64,000 nt of DNA. It comes from Rhodeus uyekii (lineage: Eukaryota; Chordata; Actinopteri; Cypriniformes; Acheilognathidae). Positions 21,127-31,746 of the stretch are shown here, in pieces. The stretch covers positions 434,001 to 498,000 of the forward strand of contig JAWRVZ010000017.1 of the NCBI GenBank assembly GCA_037043235.1. The letters run 5' to 3'. Made by a program: the position numbers and the translations under genes. Every line of letters starts with the position of its first letter. Position 1 is the first letter of the stretch. The notes under the pieces are model-generated. The model worked only from the letters and a program-made list of their open reading frames with translations, was not told where the DNA came from and ran no database searches.

Positions 21127-22884
21127 GCTGAAAGCTATTACTTCATTACACTAGACTGAGTGTATTAATATGCTGAAAATATACAATTTTATTAACCTTA
21201 AAGTAAAACAATGAAACTCATCATGCAGTTAGGTTGGAGCTGTGGTGTAGTGGTATGCTGCTTTGACACATTAGGCTCTGGGGCACAAGTGGGCAAAAAG
21301 AGACCAACTTCTGACATTCTTCAATTCACCTTTTCATGTTCTTTCTGTATTATTATATTAACAAAAGTTGAAAATAGACAAAAGCTAATATCATGGCTTT
21401 TTAGAAAGAGAGCTGTGGAAATCTTGACTGACAATGACAACAATCAGTGTTTTCGGCCTGTGGTCAAGAACAGGCATTCTATCATTCACTGTCTGTTTCT
21501 GTTGAGCATGTTTGTTTATGAGGGACTGACAGCAAACAGGTATCACCCTGTTAGTGCGTTAGACTAAAGACATATGCCTGGATAATGAACACAATTCCTT
21601 AACCAGGACACTGACAGCAGGCAAGAGACACACCACACCCTCACATTCCACATAATAATGCCATCTACTCCCTGCCACATGATAAACAGTGTGGGAGAAC
21701 TGTCAGATGAAGGTACAAAAATGCAAGATTTGAAAAATGTGCCATAATTCACATCCTGCTTCATCAAAGCTTAATAAACATAAAGATGAGAATTTGCTCG
21801 TCTTCCTTCAACGTCACAGGGCTCTTTACAGTGAAATTATATTTTAATGAAATTAGAAGAATTTAATTCTAACAAATGCATGATGGGAAAAAAACATTCA
21901 CCCTACAAATGTCCTGAAATGCCCTTCAACTATTTCTCTGCCTTTGATGAAAATTTCTGTAATTTGTGAGAAAACGCTATGAAAATTGCTGTCTTTCTGT
22001 GTTTTCACTGGGGCTAGGGTGCGCTATGATTTATCTTTTGAAAGTGTACTGTATCTCCTAATGAAAACAAAGGTTAAGAAAAAACAGAAGCAAGTGATAG
22101 CATACGTAAGCAGATGCGTTTGTAAAATAGCATAATCGGCAACATTAAACAGCATTTAAATCAAAACTGCCTAAAGTTACTGAATGAAATGTCAACCCAG
22201 GATGAGGTATAGGACTGTGAAGATTTGGGGTTGTTGATAAACTACTCCATCTTTGTTTTAATCATTGAGTCTTTTTGACAAAAATGCATTTTTTCTCAGC
22301 TTTTTGCCAAATATGTTGCCTTTTTTTTTTTTTTTTTTACCTTACCCATATTAAATTGCTGAAAAGAAATGCATGAAGCTACAATACAAATATTTTTTTG
22401 GGTGGGGATTTATTTAAAAGCAGAGGTCCGTTTCTTTCTTTTGACATAGTGCATGTTCAGATATTCATAAAACAAAATACCTAGGTGTCATGAAACTTTT
22501 GAAAAAATGCCAGAAAAACGCTGGCTGGCAGCTAAAAAAAAGAAAGGAAAAAAAAACGGTAGGGAAAGATTTAGAAAAAAAAAAAAAAAACTTTCACCCA
22601 GAATTCCAAATTGGTTTATGTACTTACCTGAAACGGCAAAAAAAATAATAATAATAATTTTAATTTTAAATGAAGTGAATGGTTTTATTTAGCAAGCACG
22701 CATGAAATTAAACTTTTAGAATTGTTACAAAAAATACATATTTTAAATACTGTTCTTTTTACATTTTTATTCATAAAAAAATCCTGAAAAAAAAATTCCT
22801 CAGAAATTTTGAGCAGCTGTTTCCTCAACCGTTTTCTACATTGATAATAATTTAAGTTAAGTATAAGTATAATTAAGTAAAATT
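21127..22884. other. Unassigned sequence
   Basis: Contains poly-T (about 22321-22338) and poly-A (about 22577-22590) runs. The open frames 21211-21567 and 22507-22692 have no recognisable domain, and the latter is lysine-rich low complexity. Nothing else recognised. Confidence 0.4.
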
Positions 22885-23035
22885 TAAGTTAGCATACTAG
22901 GATGATTTCTGATATTACTTCATTTTACATGCAGAAAACAGGTATTTTAAATTGTAATAATACTTCACAATATTAAGGATTTTACAAATTTCTGATCAAA
23001 TAAAAGGAACCTTGGTGAGCATAAGAGACAATGCA
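22885..23035 (+). repeat. Fragment of the dispersed repeat seen at 18153
   Basis: Shares GATGATTTCTGATATTAC, TTTTAAATTGTAATAATA.TTCACAATATTA, TGATCAAATAAA.G and CCTTGGTGAGCATAAGAGAC with that family (3' half only). Confidence 0.65.
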
Positions 23036-23090
23036 TCAAATGTGTTCTTAATCCATGTAATATTTATCTGTGAAAAACAGAGCAAAAGTT

Positions 23091-23093
<3 letters not shown>

Positions 23094-23135
<42 letters not shown>

Positions 23136-23136
23136 A
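23094..23136. repeat. (CA)n microsatellite with poly-A
   Basis: About 28 bp of CA repeats followed by a poly-A stretch. Confidence 0.95.
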
Positions 23137-25960
23137 TGGTGTGATTGTCGTGACCACAATCACTTTCATTGTACAGAGAAAAACATCTCGAAAAATCTCT
23201 ATTAAATACATTCTTTTGTTTCTAAACAAAAAGAAAGTCATGCTTTTTTTTTTTACACATGAATGTGAACGATGAAAGAAATTTCATATTTAACCGAACT
23301 ATTCCTTTAACACAGCATTCATTCCAATATACCAATTGTGTGAATTCTGCTAAATAAATCAGGTCAGTCCAAACAAGCACAGATTGTACACAGGCACAAG
23401 ACTTTGCTCAAGGAAGCCACAAAGAAGCAGATGCCACTGAGCGTGAGAGAGAGATTTGGAGATTTTCTGACTTCACCTCAAATCATCTTTGCAGAAAACT
23501 GTTCATTTTAAGCTGTCCAGGTTGTAGGCTGTGCTTAATGACGAGAGTTATCTCCCATGAGCACATGGTGCTCAGATACGGCTTAAACACACAGCTGAAC
23601 ACTGAATGTTGATGATTGCGAACCGAAGGGTGATGCCAAAGGTTAACAGCTAATTTATTAGAACACGCCAACTCACATACACACACAAATTTGCTTGTGC
23701 ATAGTCTAAAACTTTCTTAAAACCAATGGCATCAGACCATGACTGTGATCCTAGATTACAGAACCTTGATTCCACAGTTAGCAGGTCCCGTGAAGATGAT
23801 CTTCAGGTCTATGAATGCTAAATCAGGTCTGTTCCAGCCTCTGTGCCATCAAACATCTGCTGTTGAATAAACATTGTTTACCAGTGTAATCGATGAGGGA
23901 CCATTGAGCATCCAGAGAGAGTGTGCAACCAGTGAATCCCAAAGTACACTCTAGCAATTCAATGAGAGAGTATCAAATCGCATGCTACTCTTGGGTCTGC
24001 ACTTGCAAAGGTGACCTTCGCTCACCTAGAGTTCAGAGGAGACAACGCACAGGTGAACATAAATCTCAGCTGTGGCTCAACTGACATCGAGCAATTCCAC
24101 ACTAGTAATTGCTATCATCATTCATTTTATTGCATTAAATACATACGTTGAAAGTCACGTTGGATAAAAAGCATGTGCTAAACAAAACACCAAAAAATGT
24201 CACAGTTTATAAAGTCCAACACTAATGTAGTTTGTAAAGACAAAGTCAGAAAAGCCCCACCATGTCTTCACACAAACAATAACTGACAACGAATTGAGGA
24301 AACATATGAACTTAAGTAAATGATGATAACAAACTCAAATACGGACAGCTGTGATGATTACATGAATATCCATGGAAACAAACAAGTGGTGGGAAACGTG
24401 AACAAAGACAACAGGGAATAAAGTCCATGAACATTTAAACTAAACAGACATATTGTGACAGTAATACTGAAATGGAAGAGAAGACGTAGGAGATATATGG
24501 CACTTAGAGAACGCAATATGTTAGCATGTACATTGATCTCAATGCCCAATTTTCTCATGAACATTCAGTGATGGACTCAAATAAATGCTATGTGACTAAT
24601 GCCTGTGGAGCTGCAAGAAAATGAAATCACAATGCTAATCTTCTTACATCGCCACACAAGTCTACAGTTGCAAACCCTTCACTATCAAGAGCCCTTAGCA
24701 ATGTCAAAGAAAGAAAATATAGTCCAGATGTATCGTTAGTGGCTGTCGTGGAAAAAATATAGAATAAAAACAAAAACACATTAGCATGGTGCAGTTTGAG
24801 TAGAGTTACAATATTTGTCTACTTTGCACATTTTTTTTTAAGTTAAAGATATTAAAAATGAGCATTGGCCATTAAAAATGTTAAACTGAAAAGCTCAGCA
24901 TGTTTCGTTGTTTACTGATGACAGTTCACCTTGACCACACACACACACGCACATAAACTGAGACAATGAACAGCACCATGCACAGCTTGCTCCTTAAATT
25001 CTAGCTTTTTGCACATTCATTCACAGTTTCTAACAAAAAACAAATTCATCAGTACTTGTATCAGTCAACACGCATGCTAGAATTTCATCCTGCAGATTTA
25101 CAGACATATGCAGGCAGTTCGGAGAGGTCAAAAAAGGGTCAGCGTTTTAGATGGTCGGATTAAAAAAAGTAGCCTATGCTCGAAGATGCATCTACATCTT
25201 TATGTGGGCCTTTTATATTGGCAAAATGTTAATGGCGAAGTGCAAATAGCCTTGTTGCAAAAGCAATTTACGTTAACTTCACCCACCATTGTCTGGTTAA
25301 GCTAGACAAAAATATAAAAGAAATCTAACTGATTACTGGGACACTGCTGTGGAGAATAAGACGTGGATTTAGCTTTTGATGTGACCAGTCTGAATTCAAT
25401 CCATTCTGCTCTATATCCGCTTTGAAAGGAGTTTATCTTTTAAAAAAATTAAGACGATTTTAGAAAAGTGGAAATAAAGTACATAACACATTTAAGAATC
25501 GGAACAATGTGTTTAACTGAGAATTAATGGGTTTGAAATTGAAATTGGATGTGGTGTCTTTTTGTCTTTTTCCTATTGTATGTCAGTTCTGAAAGGCATT
25601 TAATTTAAACAAAAATGAAAAGTGGACATAAAATGCAAAACTGGTGTTTAATAATGGGAATAAAGTGTATAACAGGTTTTTAATAGGACTGAATTGCATT
25701 ATTTAGATGGGCTTATACATTAACCGTGCAGCTGATTTGGTGTGGTTATCGATAAGGATAGGTGAAGGGGTGGTTTTTTTTAGGCATAGGAAGATTATTA
25801 TGTAATTATTTCATACTGTTTTATATTTAATGTACTGCCGTTGCTTATGTATAAATACCATCCACACATGCTTTTCCACATATGTTTCACCACTGACAGC
25901 TTCTGCCAATATGCTCTGCTGAAATAAATGAAAGGAACACTCAAAAGTTGAAACGAAGCA
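23137..25960. other. Unassigned sequence
   Basis: No ORF with a recognisable domain and no repeat ends. Short frames at 23483-23686, 24358-24564 and 25108-25305 look like chance openings. Confidence 0.4.
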
Positions 25961-26074
25961 GTCACTCAAGTTTACATTATTTGGTCAACTGATTTCCACT
26001 TTAACATAAAAAAAAACACTTAACATAACCATTCTAAAGAAAAAGGATGGTTTTTTGTAGATTTTTGAGCAAGG

Positions 26075-26110
26075 GCCGCCATCTTGCAATGCCACAGCGG
26101 GTGACGTCAC
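26075..26110 (+). promoter_or_regulatory. YY1 site plus perfect CRE at a candidate promoter
   Basis: GCCGCCATCTTG (26075-26086) is an exact YY1 consensus. Fifteen bases later GTGACGTCAC (26101-26110) contains a perfect cAMP-response element. The pair sits across the first in-frame ATG (26089), as in many TATA-less vertebrate promoters. Confidence 0.45.
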
Positions 26111-26333
26111 AAGCTGTGTTTGCTTGGATGATCAGGTGTACATCGATGCCTACCGTGTCAGAGTCCATCTTCTGTCAGGAGGCTGATCAGGACCATGAAT
26201 TGCGTGGGCACTCCTACATCACCATGATGCATGCATTTAGTGTACTATGCCAGGAGGAGGATGCGTTGGTAGTGGCAACACTTTCTTATAAATATATCAG
26301 AGCGGAAACATTGGAGCGTCCTGTTAACAGCAG
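26089..26333 (+). CDS. Candidate first coding exon, product unknown
   Basis: An open frame from the ATG just 3' of the YY1 motif runs 245 nt to a strong donor (AACAGCAG/GTAAGCT at 26333/26334). The frame would stop right after the donor, so splicing would be needed. The peptide (MPQRVTSQAVFAWMIRCTSM..., HELRGHSYITMMHAFSVLCQ) matches nothing I recognise. The segment is followed by a repeat also found at 5820-5990, which lies near the other YY1-headed ORF at 4595-4954, so both may belong to a dispersed gene-like or transposon family. No second exon identified. Confidence 0.3.
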
Positions 26334-26340
26334 GTAAGCT

Positions 26341-26520
26341 AATTGCATTCACGGATATAAAATGTTACATACCACTTCAGCCCTTGCTCCAAAAGCATCC
26401 CTTTGAAATAATAATGGTTACATGAATCGTGTTTATTACACATATATTTTCATTGTATTAAAGCGGAAATTTACTACACAATGTATTCTTGACTGACTAC
26501 TTCATTTCCACTTTAAATCA
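26341..26520. repeat. Dispersed repeat related to 5820-5990 and 645-715
   Basis: The shared ordered blocks are listed under 5820-5990. Also shares ACTACACAATG and CATTTCCACTTTAA (inverted) with 645-715. Confidence 0.5.
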
Positions 26521-26575
26521 AAACACTGGATCTCAATAAATGAAATATTCAATTTGAAAATCTTAATTTATATAC

Positions 26576-27394
26576 AGTGGAACCCACTTATCTCGACCTC
26601 GGTTATCCCGCCAACCCTATTATGTCAACGTTTTTGAAGTGTAATTGCCAAACTCCCTATTTTTCTTAGCATTTTCTGATAACCCTGATATTTAGAGCAC
26701 AAAAGAGGGACGAAGTCGCCACTTAACATCGGTTATCTTGATCCCCGTGACTAATAATAGTACCTAGTTCACTGCGCATGCGCTGAGTTTGCGTTGCATG
26801 TGTATCACGGCCCGTATAGTCACTCACTCCAATGACGCTTCACTCTTGTCCAGCCGCAGATCAACTCGCGCAAAAATCAAGCTTTATAGATGCTATCTTG
26901 GAAGAGGAGGCACAGGAGTTCACCATCATTGTCCAGGAATTCCCAGATTAAAATTAAAAGACGTCGTTACTGATAGAAGCTTAGAAGCATTTGTTTTCAA
27001 GCAGACCGTTAAAGGCAAAAAGCAACAAAGCATTTTAGACTTTGTAAAGAAACCATAGTAACCGCGTGCGCAATACTTTCAGAACTGTGTCCGAGCGAAA
27101 TGACTGTGTTTTGAGCGCATGTTTTTATGTGTGTTGTGACTGTGAAGGTTTGTATCGAGAATCAAAGGTGTTTTTTATTGTATACTGGTAAATCTCTGTT
27201 GTTAGTTGGTGCACATATGCCTTTTGCTGTTAGCACACGTATACAGTGTATGTACATTTTTATAGCATGCCGATCGCTTCATCAAACAAATAAATCACCA
27301 TCCATTTTTTCGATCCTCGGTTATCTCGATCCTCGGTTATGTCGATTATCTTTTTTGCAACCCCCGAGGCCGTCGTCATAACTGGGTTCCACTG
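26576..27394 (+). mobile_element. Pogo/Tigger-like element, internally deleted
   Basis: The ends are CAGTGGAACCCACTTAT and the complement of CAGTGGAACCCAGTTAT, flanked by TA on both sides (26574-26575 and 27395-27396). CCTCGGTTATCTCGATC repeats lie at the right end. The 819 bp keep a transposase-tail-like frame ending KQQSILDFVKKP (about 26960-27056). The rest of the transposase is gone. Confidence 0.8.
26957..27058 (+). pseudogene. C-terminal remnant of a pogo-like transposase
   Basis: The last ~33 codons of a short open frame read VVTDRSLEAFVFKQTVKGKKQQSILDFVKKP then stop. A basic stretch followed by QxSIxxFFxK-type sequence is how many pogo/Tigger/jerky-type transposases end. It lies inside the TA-flanked element. 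The DDE catalytic core and the CENP-B-like DNA-binding domain are not present. Confidence 0.4.
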
Positions 27395-28469
27395 TACATT
27401 CTATAATTTGTTATGAAACAAAATTATGTGACAACAGTCAATGAAAACCAAAATCATCAACACACCGAAGGCTGGATACAAAATCATATAAATAATTCAT
27501 GTTAAAAATGTAACCATAGTTCCCTGAACAGGGAACAAACACTCCTTCCCCTAGGGGTTGCTTTGGGGAAAACCTCCGGTATTTTAAGAATGTAAAGGAT
27601 TAAATTGTGCTTGCAAATCTGATTAAAGATGTTAAATGTATTGATTCTACTTCTAGGTGTAAAGAAATTGTGCTAACTGTGTAACTGTTTGAGAAGACTG
27701 TTCACTTTACAAGTTGGTTAGCCAGCCTATTCTTGACTAAGTGAGCAGTTCTTGGCCAGAACAAGCTACAATATGCACCAAACTTCTTGCCAATAATCAA
27801 AAGTGTTGTTTGTGAGGCTACATCTGAGAGGGTACCCAATTCAAATTTATAAAGAGAAACTTTTAGGAGAAATTTAGCTTTATTGTAAAAACGTAATCAA
27901 TCACAACGCAATTATCATTATTGTCAGACTCAACAAAAATGTTTCCAAATGTTTTATATGCCCTCCATAACCTAATTATTTTTTTCAGTCAATTAAAGGA
28001 TTTAATGACAAGATTATGAGAACATGCAACACATAGCAGACCATTAACCTTGTGAACATTTTCTACTGATAACCCACAACAAGTCTCTTCATTCTATAGT
28101 AATGCCAGCTAATTTCCTAGTTTATCAGAAGAACACAAGAATATTTTAACTGCTAATCCATTATCAAAATAGCAAACAGATGTTTGAGTCGACCACCATG
28201 GTTGTTTTTCTACAAGGGTCCCTAAATGTTTGAAAACGTGCCATACAATAATCTTTATCCTGGAGCAGCACACTGGTGCTGTTGTATCGGCTAACACGTT
28301 CGTGTTAGCAAGCAGCGGGTTCGCTCTGTTGCGTGCAAATCACAGCCCGAGGCCAATGAAAGAATGACAAAGGTTAACAGTCCCCCAGGGGGAGGGGAAG
28401 GGAAAAGAGAGCAAACAGGACTGAGGTGAAGAACAACCAAAGAGGCAGAATGATAAGAAAAATGAGCGG

Positions 28470-28624
28470 AAAGAAAACAGGGACCTTAAAATGGGCAGAT
28501 GTGCTCTAGCATGTAACTCGCAGACACAAGCACATAAGCAAGAATTGCACAAGAGCACATGCAGAGAGACAGGACTGCACGCAAATAACTGATTCTTTAA
28601 TAGGTCTACTCAGTGTACTTAGCT
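28470..28624. repeat. Direct repeat unit 1 (ACAGGGACCTTAAAAT...GTCTACTCAGT)
   Basis: Shares ACAGGGACCTTAAAAT.GGC.GATG, GCATGTAACTCGCA.ACAC, ACAAGAGCACATGCA.AGAGAC, CTGCACGCAAATAACTGA and TTTAATAGGTCTACTCAGT with 31540-31745. It lies inside the decayed DIRS interval. Confidence 0.8.
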
Positions 28625-29172
28625 GGATGTCACATACCAGGACTATAGAGTGGTGCGGGCATGACTTATTTTTGTAGACCAAACAAGAAGTTAGCATCAC
28701 GTTGGTTCCTTTAACAAAAACCCAGTTAGATTTTTCCATTGGCTTTCAGATTATTGTAGAACATTGACACATTTTGTTAATCTTGATAATTTTCACAAAT
28801 CTTTGGAATTTTGAAGAGTAAATGTAAACAAAGAAGTCAAAAGCTACATGTTGGCTGTAAACAATATACACCATGGTTGCCTGACTTCAATCACCAACAC
28901 CAAGCTTCTTACAACTCTTTGTTTGAGAAATTTTTTCCTGAAAGTTAAAGTTGATACACTCTCACATAGGATGTGCTCATTCTTAACACAATTTTTTATG
29001 ACTAATTTAACACGTTTTGTGTTATCTTGTTAAAAATGAGTGAACGTACAGTGAACGTAATCGAATTCCATATGAATCCCAGAAGTTCAGCTTTGAACAT
29101 GCTCTATTGGCATTTTAGTCTCGACCACAATAACTTTATTTGGTCAAACATCGCTGCTATCAAGGGAATAAT

Positions 29173-29410
29173 GCTAGGCCGAATGGAAGAATCCGATATT
29201 GGTACAGTTCACCCCTGAAAAGAAACCTCGTAACAAACTATCGTAACAAACCAATTCTCAAACTTGGTTTGACTTGCGAAAAGAGGAATTGTCAATATCT
29301 TGAACTTTCTCTTCAGAAAACAGTTCAAGTGACACGATTTATGATGGGGTTCAAACCTCCCTTCCCTCTTTGGCACTTTAAAATACCGTCTATAGACCCC
29401 GGCGTTTCTC
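29173..29410 (-). pseudogene. Remnant of a DIRS reverse transcriptase
   Basis: Read on the minus strand in shifting frames, this gives GVYRRYFKVPKREGRFEP, KRKFKILTI, ENWFVTI and GELYQYRILPFGLAL. These align in order with SGFYSRYFIVPKKDGGLRP, LKFKMLTL, EDWFVTV and GKAYQYRVLPFGLAL of the intact DIRS RT at 37385-37670. Frameshifts and stops separate the pieces and the YIDD motif is lost. Confidence 0.7.
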
Positions 29411-29669
29411 TCTTCTAAGGCCTCCTTAGAAGACCTACTGAAGCATATTGGGAAGTTCCTGTCAGACTTCGAGGAAATCTAATAGAATACTTTGAGTAGT
29501 GCATTCGGTGTCATGGAAGGATTTAACCATATCGATATTTTACTTAGACTTTCAAACAGCCCATCACCACAATGTCGACAGGCGGGAGGAATTTGCAGCT
29601 AATGTCTCTTCAACCCTGGGCATCGCCTCATAGCTGTTCACACCTCAGTGTGGAGATCTGGAAAAAATG

Positions 29670-30640
29670 TCAAACCCTGACGTGGAGGTTGTGACTTTGA
29701 CTACAGAAAGAGCTAACTGTTTTTCTTTTCTTGAATGCTTCCCACTTCACGGCTGGCCAGTTGATATTGAGTTCTGCCATGGCATGAGTTAAATCTTCCA
29801 CAAGAGCCTGATACTGCAGGGAAAGGATTGGCAAGGTACCCAAACTGCCCGTATCAATGCATAGGGCATCCACCTCCTCAGAACTGGACAGTCCCAACAA
29901 CATGCACTCGCCAGGGTGGAAGAAGCCGCAGAGCGGCCTTATGGATCCCAAAAATGAGCACTGGAGCTTGTGGTTGAGAACTGAGAAAGGGCTGCAACCA
30001 ACTTAAACTCCTCTCCTAGCTCCATTTGGGATCCCTATGAGTGAAGACTCCGGGCTGTCTGAATAGCTGCGGGACCGAACTGTAAAAGTATGAGCCTGAC
30101 CGCTTTCATCAAACATGGCCAGGTGAGAGCACAATGTCCTTAACACCCCCTCGAGAGCTGACCATGCATGCCATGTATGCATGTATCCTCACCCGAATGA
30201 TAATGTGGGCAACCAGGAACAAACAAGCATCTTTTTCTTTCTTTTTTTTTTTTTAGATGCAAAGTGTCATCGCAATTTTCTATATATATTATGGACCCAT
30301 AATCTGCGCACAGCCTCTGCAACACAGGATCTGAGTTACTCACAAAGTACTTTCTTCCCTACGAGAAGAGAGTCAACAGGAGCTGAGCTAGAATCCTCTC
30401 GGTACACATCGGGAATTTATTAATGAACACACCCAGCCCCCTCAAGTGCAAACTGTGCATGCTCTCTGCTCCTAAGCAACCACACACAGAGATCTATGTT
30501 GCTTATTCGTATTTTATGGGACAAACAACACCAAATAAGACTTACGGTATTTAGACTAAGTGTTTGCTGAAGACAGAAATCTGACTTTGCAATGTTACTG
30601 ATTTCCATATAGCTTCTTTGTATGCTGTTACACATCATGA
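29670..30640 (-). pseudogene. Remnant of a DIRS gag-like ORF
   Basis: On the minus strand the piece at 30420-30480 reads REHAQFALEGAGCVH, matching VEHARSALEGAGCKDC of the intact gag-like protein (35630-35680). The piece at 29670-29951 reads LSSSEEVDALCIDTG...LVEDLTHAMAELNINWPA, matching LSSSDSEMDLASVDP...LVEVVARAVSRLDIEWPA (about 35930-36070). The two are separated by frame breaks and a T-rich insertion near 30238-30255. No function is expected. Confidence 0.65.
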
Positions 30641-30730
30641 GATGGTGCTACACCGATCAAAATGGGACTAGGCATTTCCCAAAGTGTCATCATACGATGA
30701 AGTAAGATCCTTCGAAAGAGATTTTTTTTT

Positions 30731-31527
30731 TCCCCTGATAGAACACACTACGAAAACATTCACAGTAAGGCTACAATGAGCTCTTGCCTTATAGGTATGG
30801 TAGGCCATTTGTTTTATAAACACTTCTTGTTACACTGGTTGAAACTCTCGTTATATCCTGATAGCAGTCAGTAATGGGTGTGGTCTAAATATTTAAAAAA
30901 TTACATATATCTTTTATGGAAGTCTCACTGCAAGTTGTTTACGTTCATTATTACTGTGATATTATATGCTTTGAGACATGAGGTAATTTAACGCAGTCTT
31001 TCGTGACCTTTTTTTAGACTCTGCTGTGTGTGTTCATGTGCTTTGAAGGAGGCACGGCTTTAGAGACCCTCTGAAGGGAGAGTGGGATCTCATGCGTTCA
31101 AAGCTAGCTTGCTATTGCTAGCCTCTCCGCAATTGCTTACCCTACCTTTAAATTCCGTTCACATTTACCGTTACTGGGTGAAATTTTGTGGGAAACATTT
31201 AGTCTTTCTAATCAGAATCCGCGGGATTGGGAGTTTCACACGAGGACAAAAAAGTTCCCCATGCAGCTCATGTTCAAGTTGGTCATGCAAATTCGCTATG
31301 CTAGCCAGCAGAAAGATGCTTGGTTTGAAAATGACTTCTATGAACAATGCTTCATAAACTGTGCAACACTATACAGAACATGGACAATAGACCTTTCTTG
31401 TCCACAAAATGTTGCCAAAATAACATGTTTTTTTAATTCCGTTTCATAAAAATTAAGCTAAATTAAGCTGTTAATCTTCTTACCATTGTGCAAACAAATC
31501 AAGTTAAAGTGCCTAAGCTTGACCAGA
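30731..31527. other. Unassigned sequence
   Basis: Overlapping open frames at 31082-31449 have no recognised domain. The peptide NQNPRDWEFHTRTKKFP...YASQQKDAWFENDF is not one I can place. No splice-flanked exon. Confidence 0.35.
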
Positions 31528-31746
31528 GCATACAGAAAGAATACAGGGACCTTAAAATAGGCTGATGCGCTCTGGCATGTAACTCGCAAACACACACAAT
31601 CGAGAGCTGTGCAAACAAAGTGAAATCTAAAACAATTACACAAGAGCACATGCACAGAGACGGGCCTGCACGCAAATAACTGACAGAAACATGAATGCGA
31701 AAAGAAATCCGTGCCACTTTAATCCTTTAATAGGTCTACTCAGTAA
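31528..31746. repeat. Direct repeat unit 2, related to 28470-28624
   Basis: Same block order as unit 1 but with ~60 bp more, including CAAACAAAGTGAAATCTAAA. It is preceded by AAGTTAAAGTGCCTAAGCTTGACC at 31502, a piece that recurs at 40761 near the intact DIRS. Confidence 0.8.

Larger units (their letters stand above)
27508..30730 (-). mobile_element. Decayed DIRS-like retroelement, opposite orientation to the intact one
   Basis: The outer end near 27512 (TAACCATAGTTCCCTGAACA) resembles the terminus of the intact DIRS element (TAACCCTGGTTCCCTGAGGG at 40141). On the minus strand, gag-like pieces (30420-30640 and 29670-29951) precede RT pieces (29173-29410), in the normal DIRS order. The gap between gag and RT is about 1 kb shorter than in the intact element, and RNase H and recombinase are not seen. 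The right boundary near 30730 is approximate. Confidence 0.6.
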
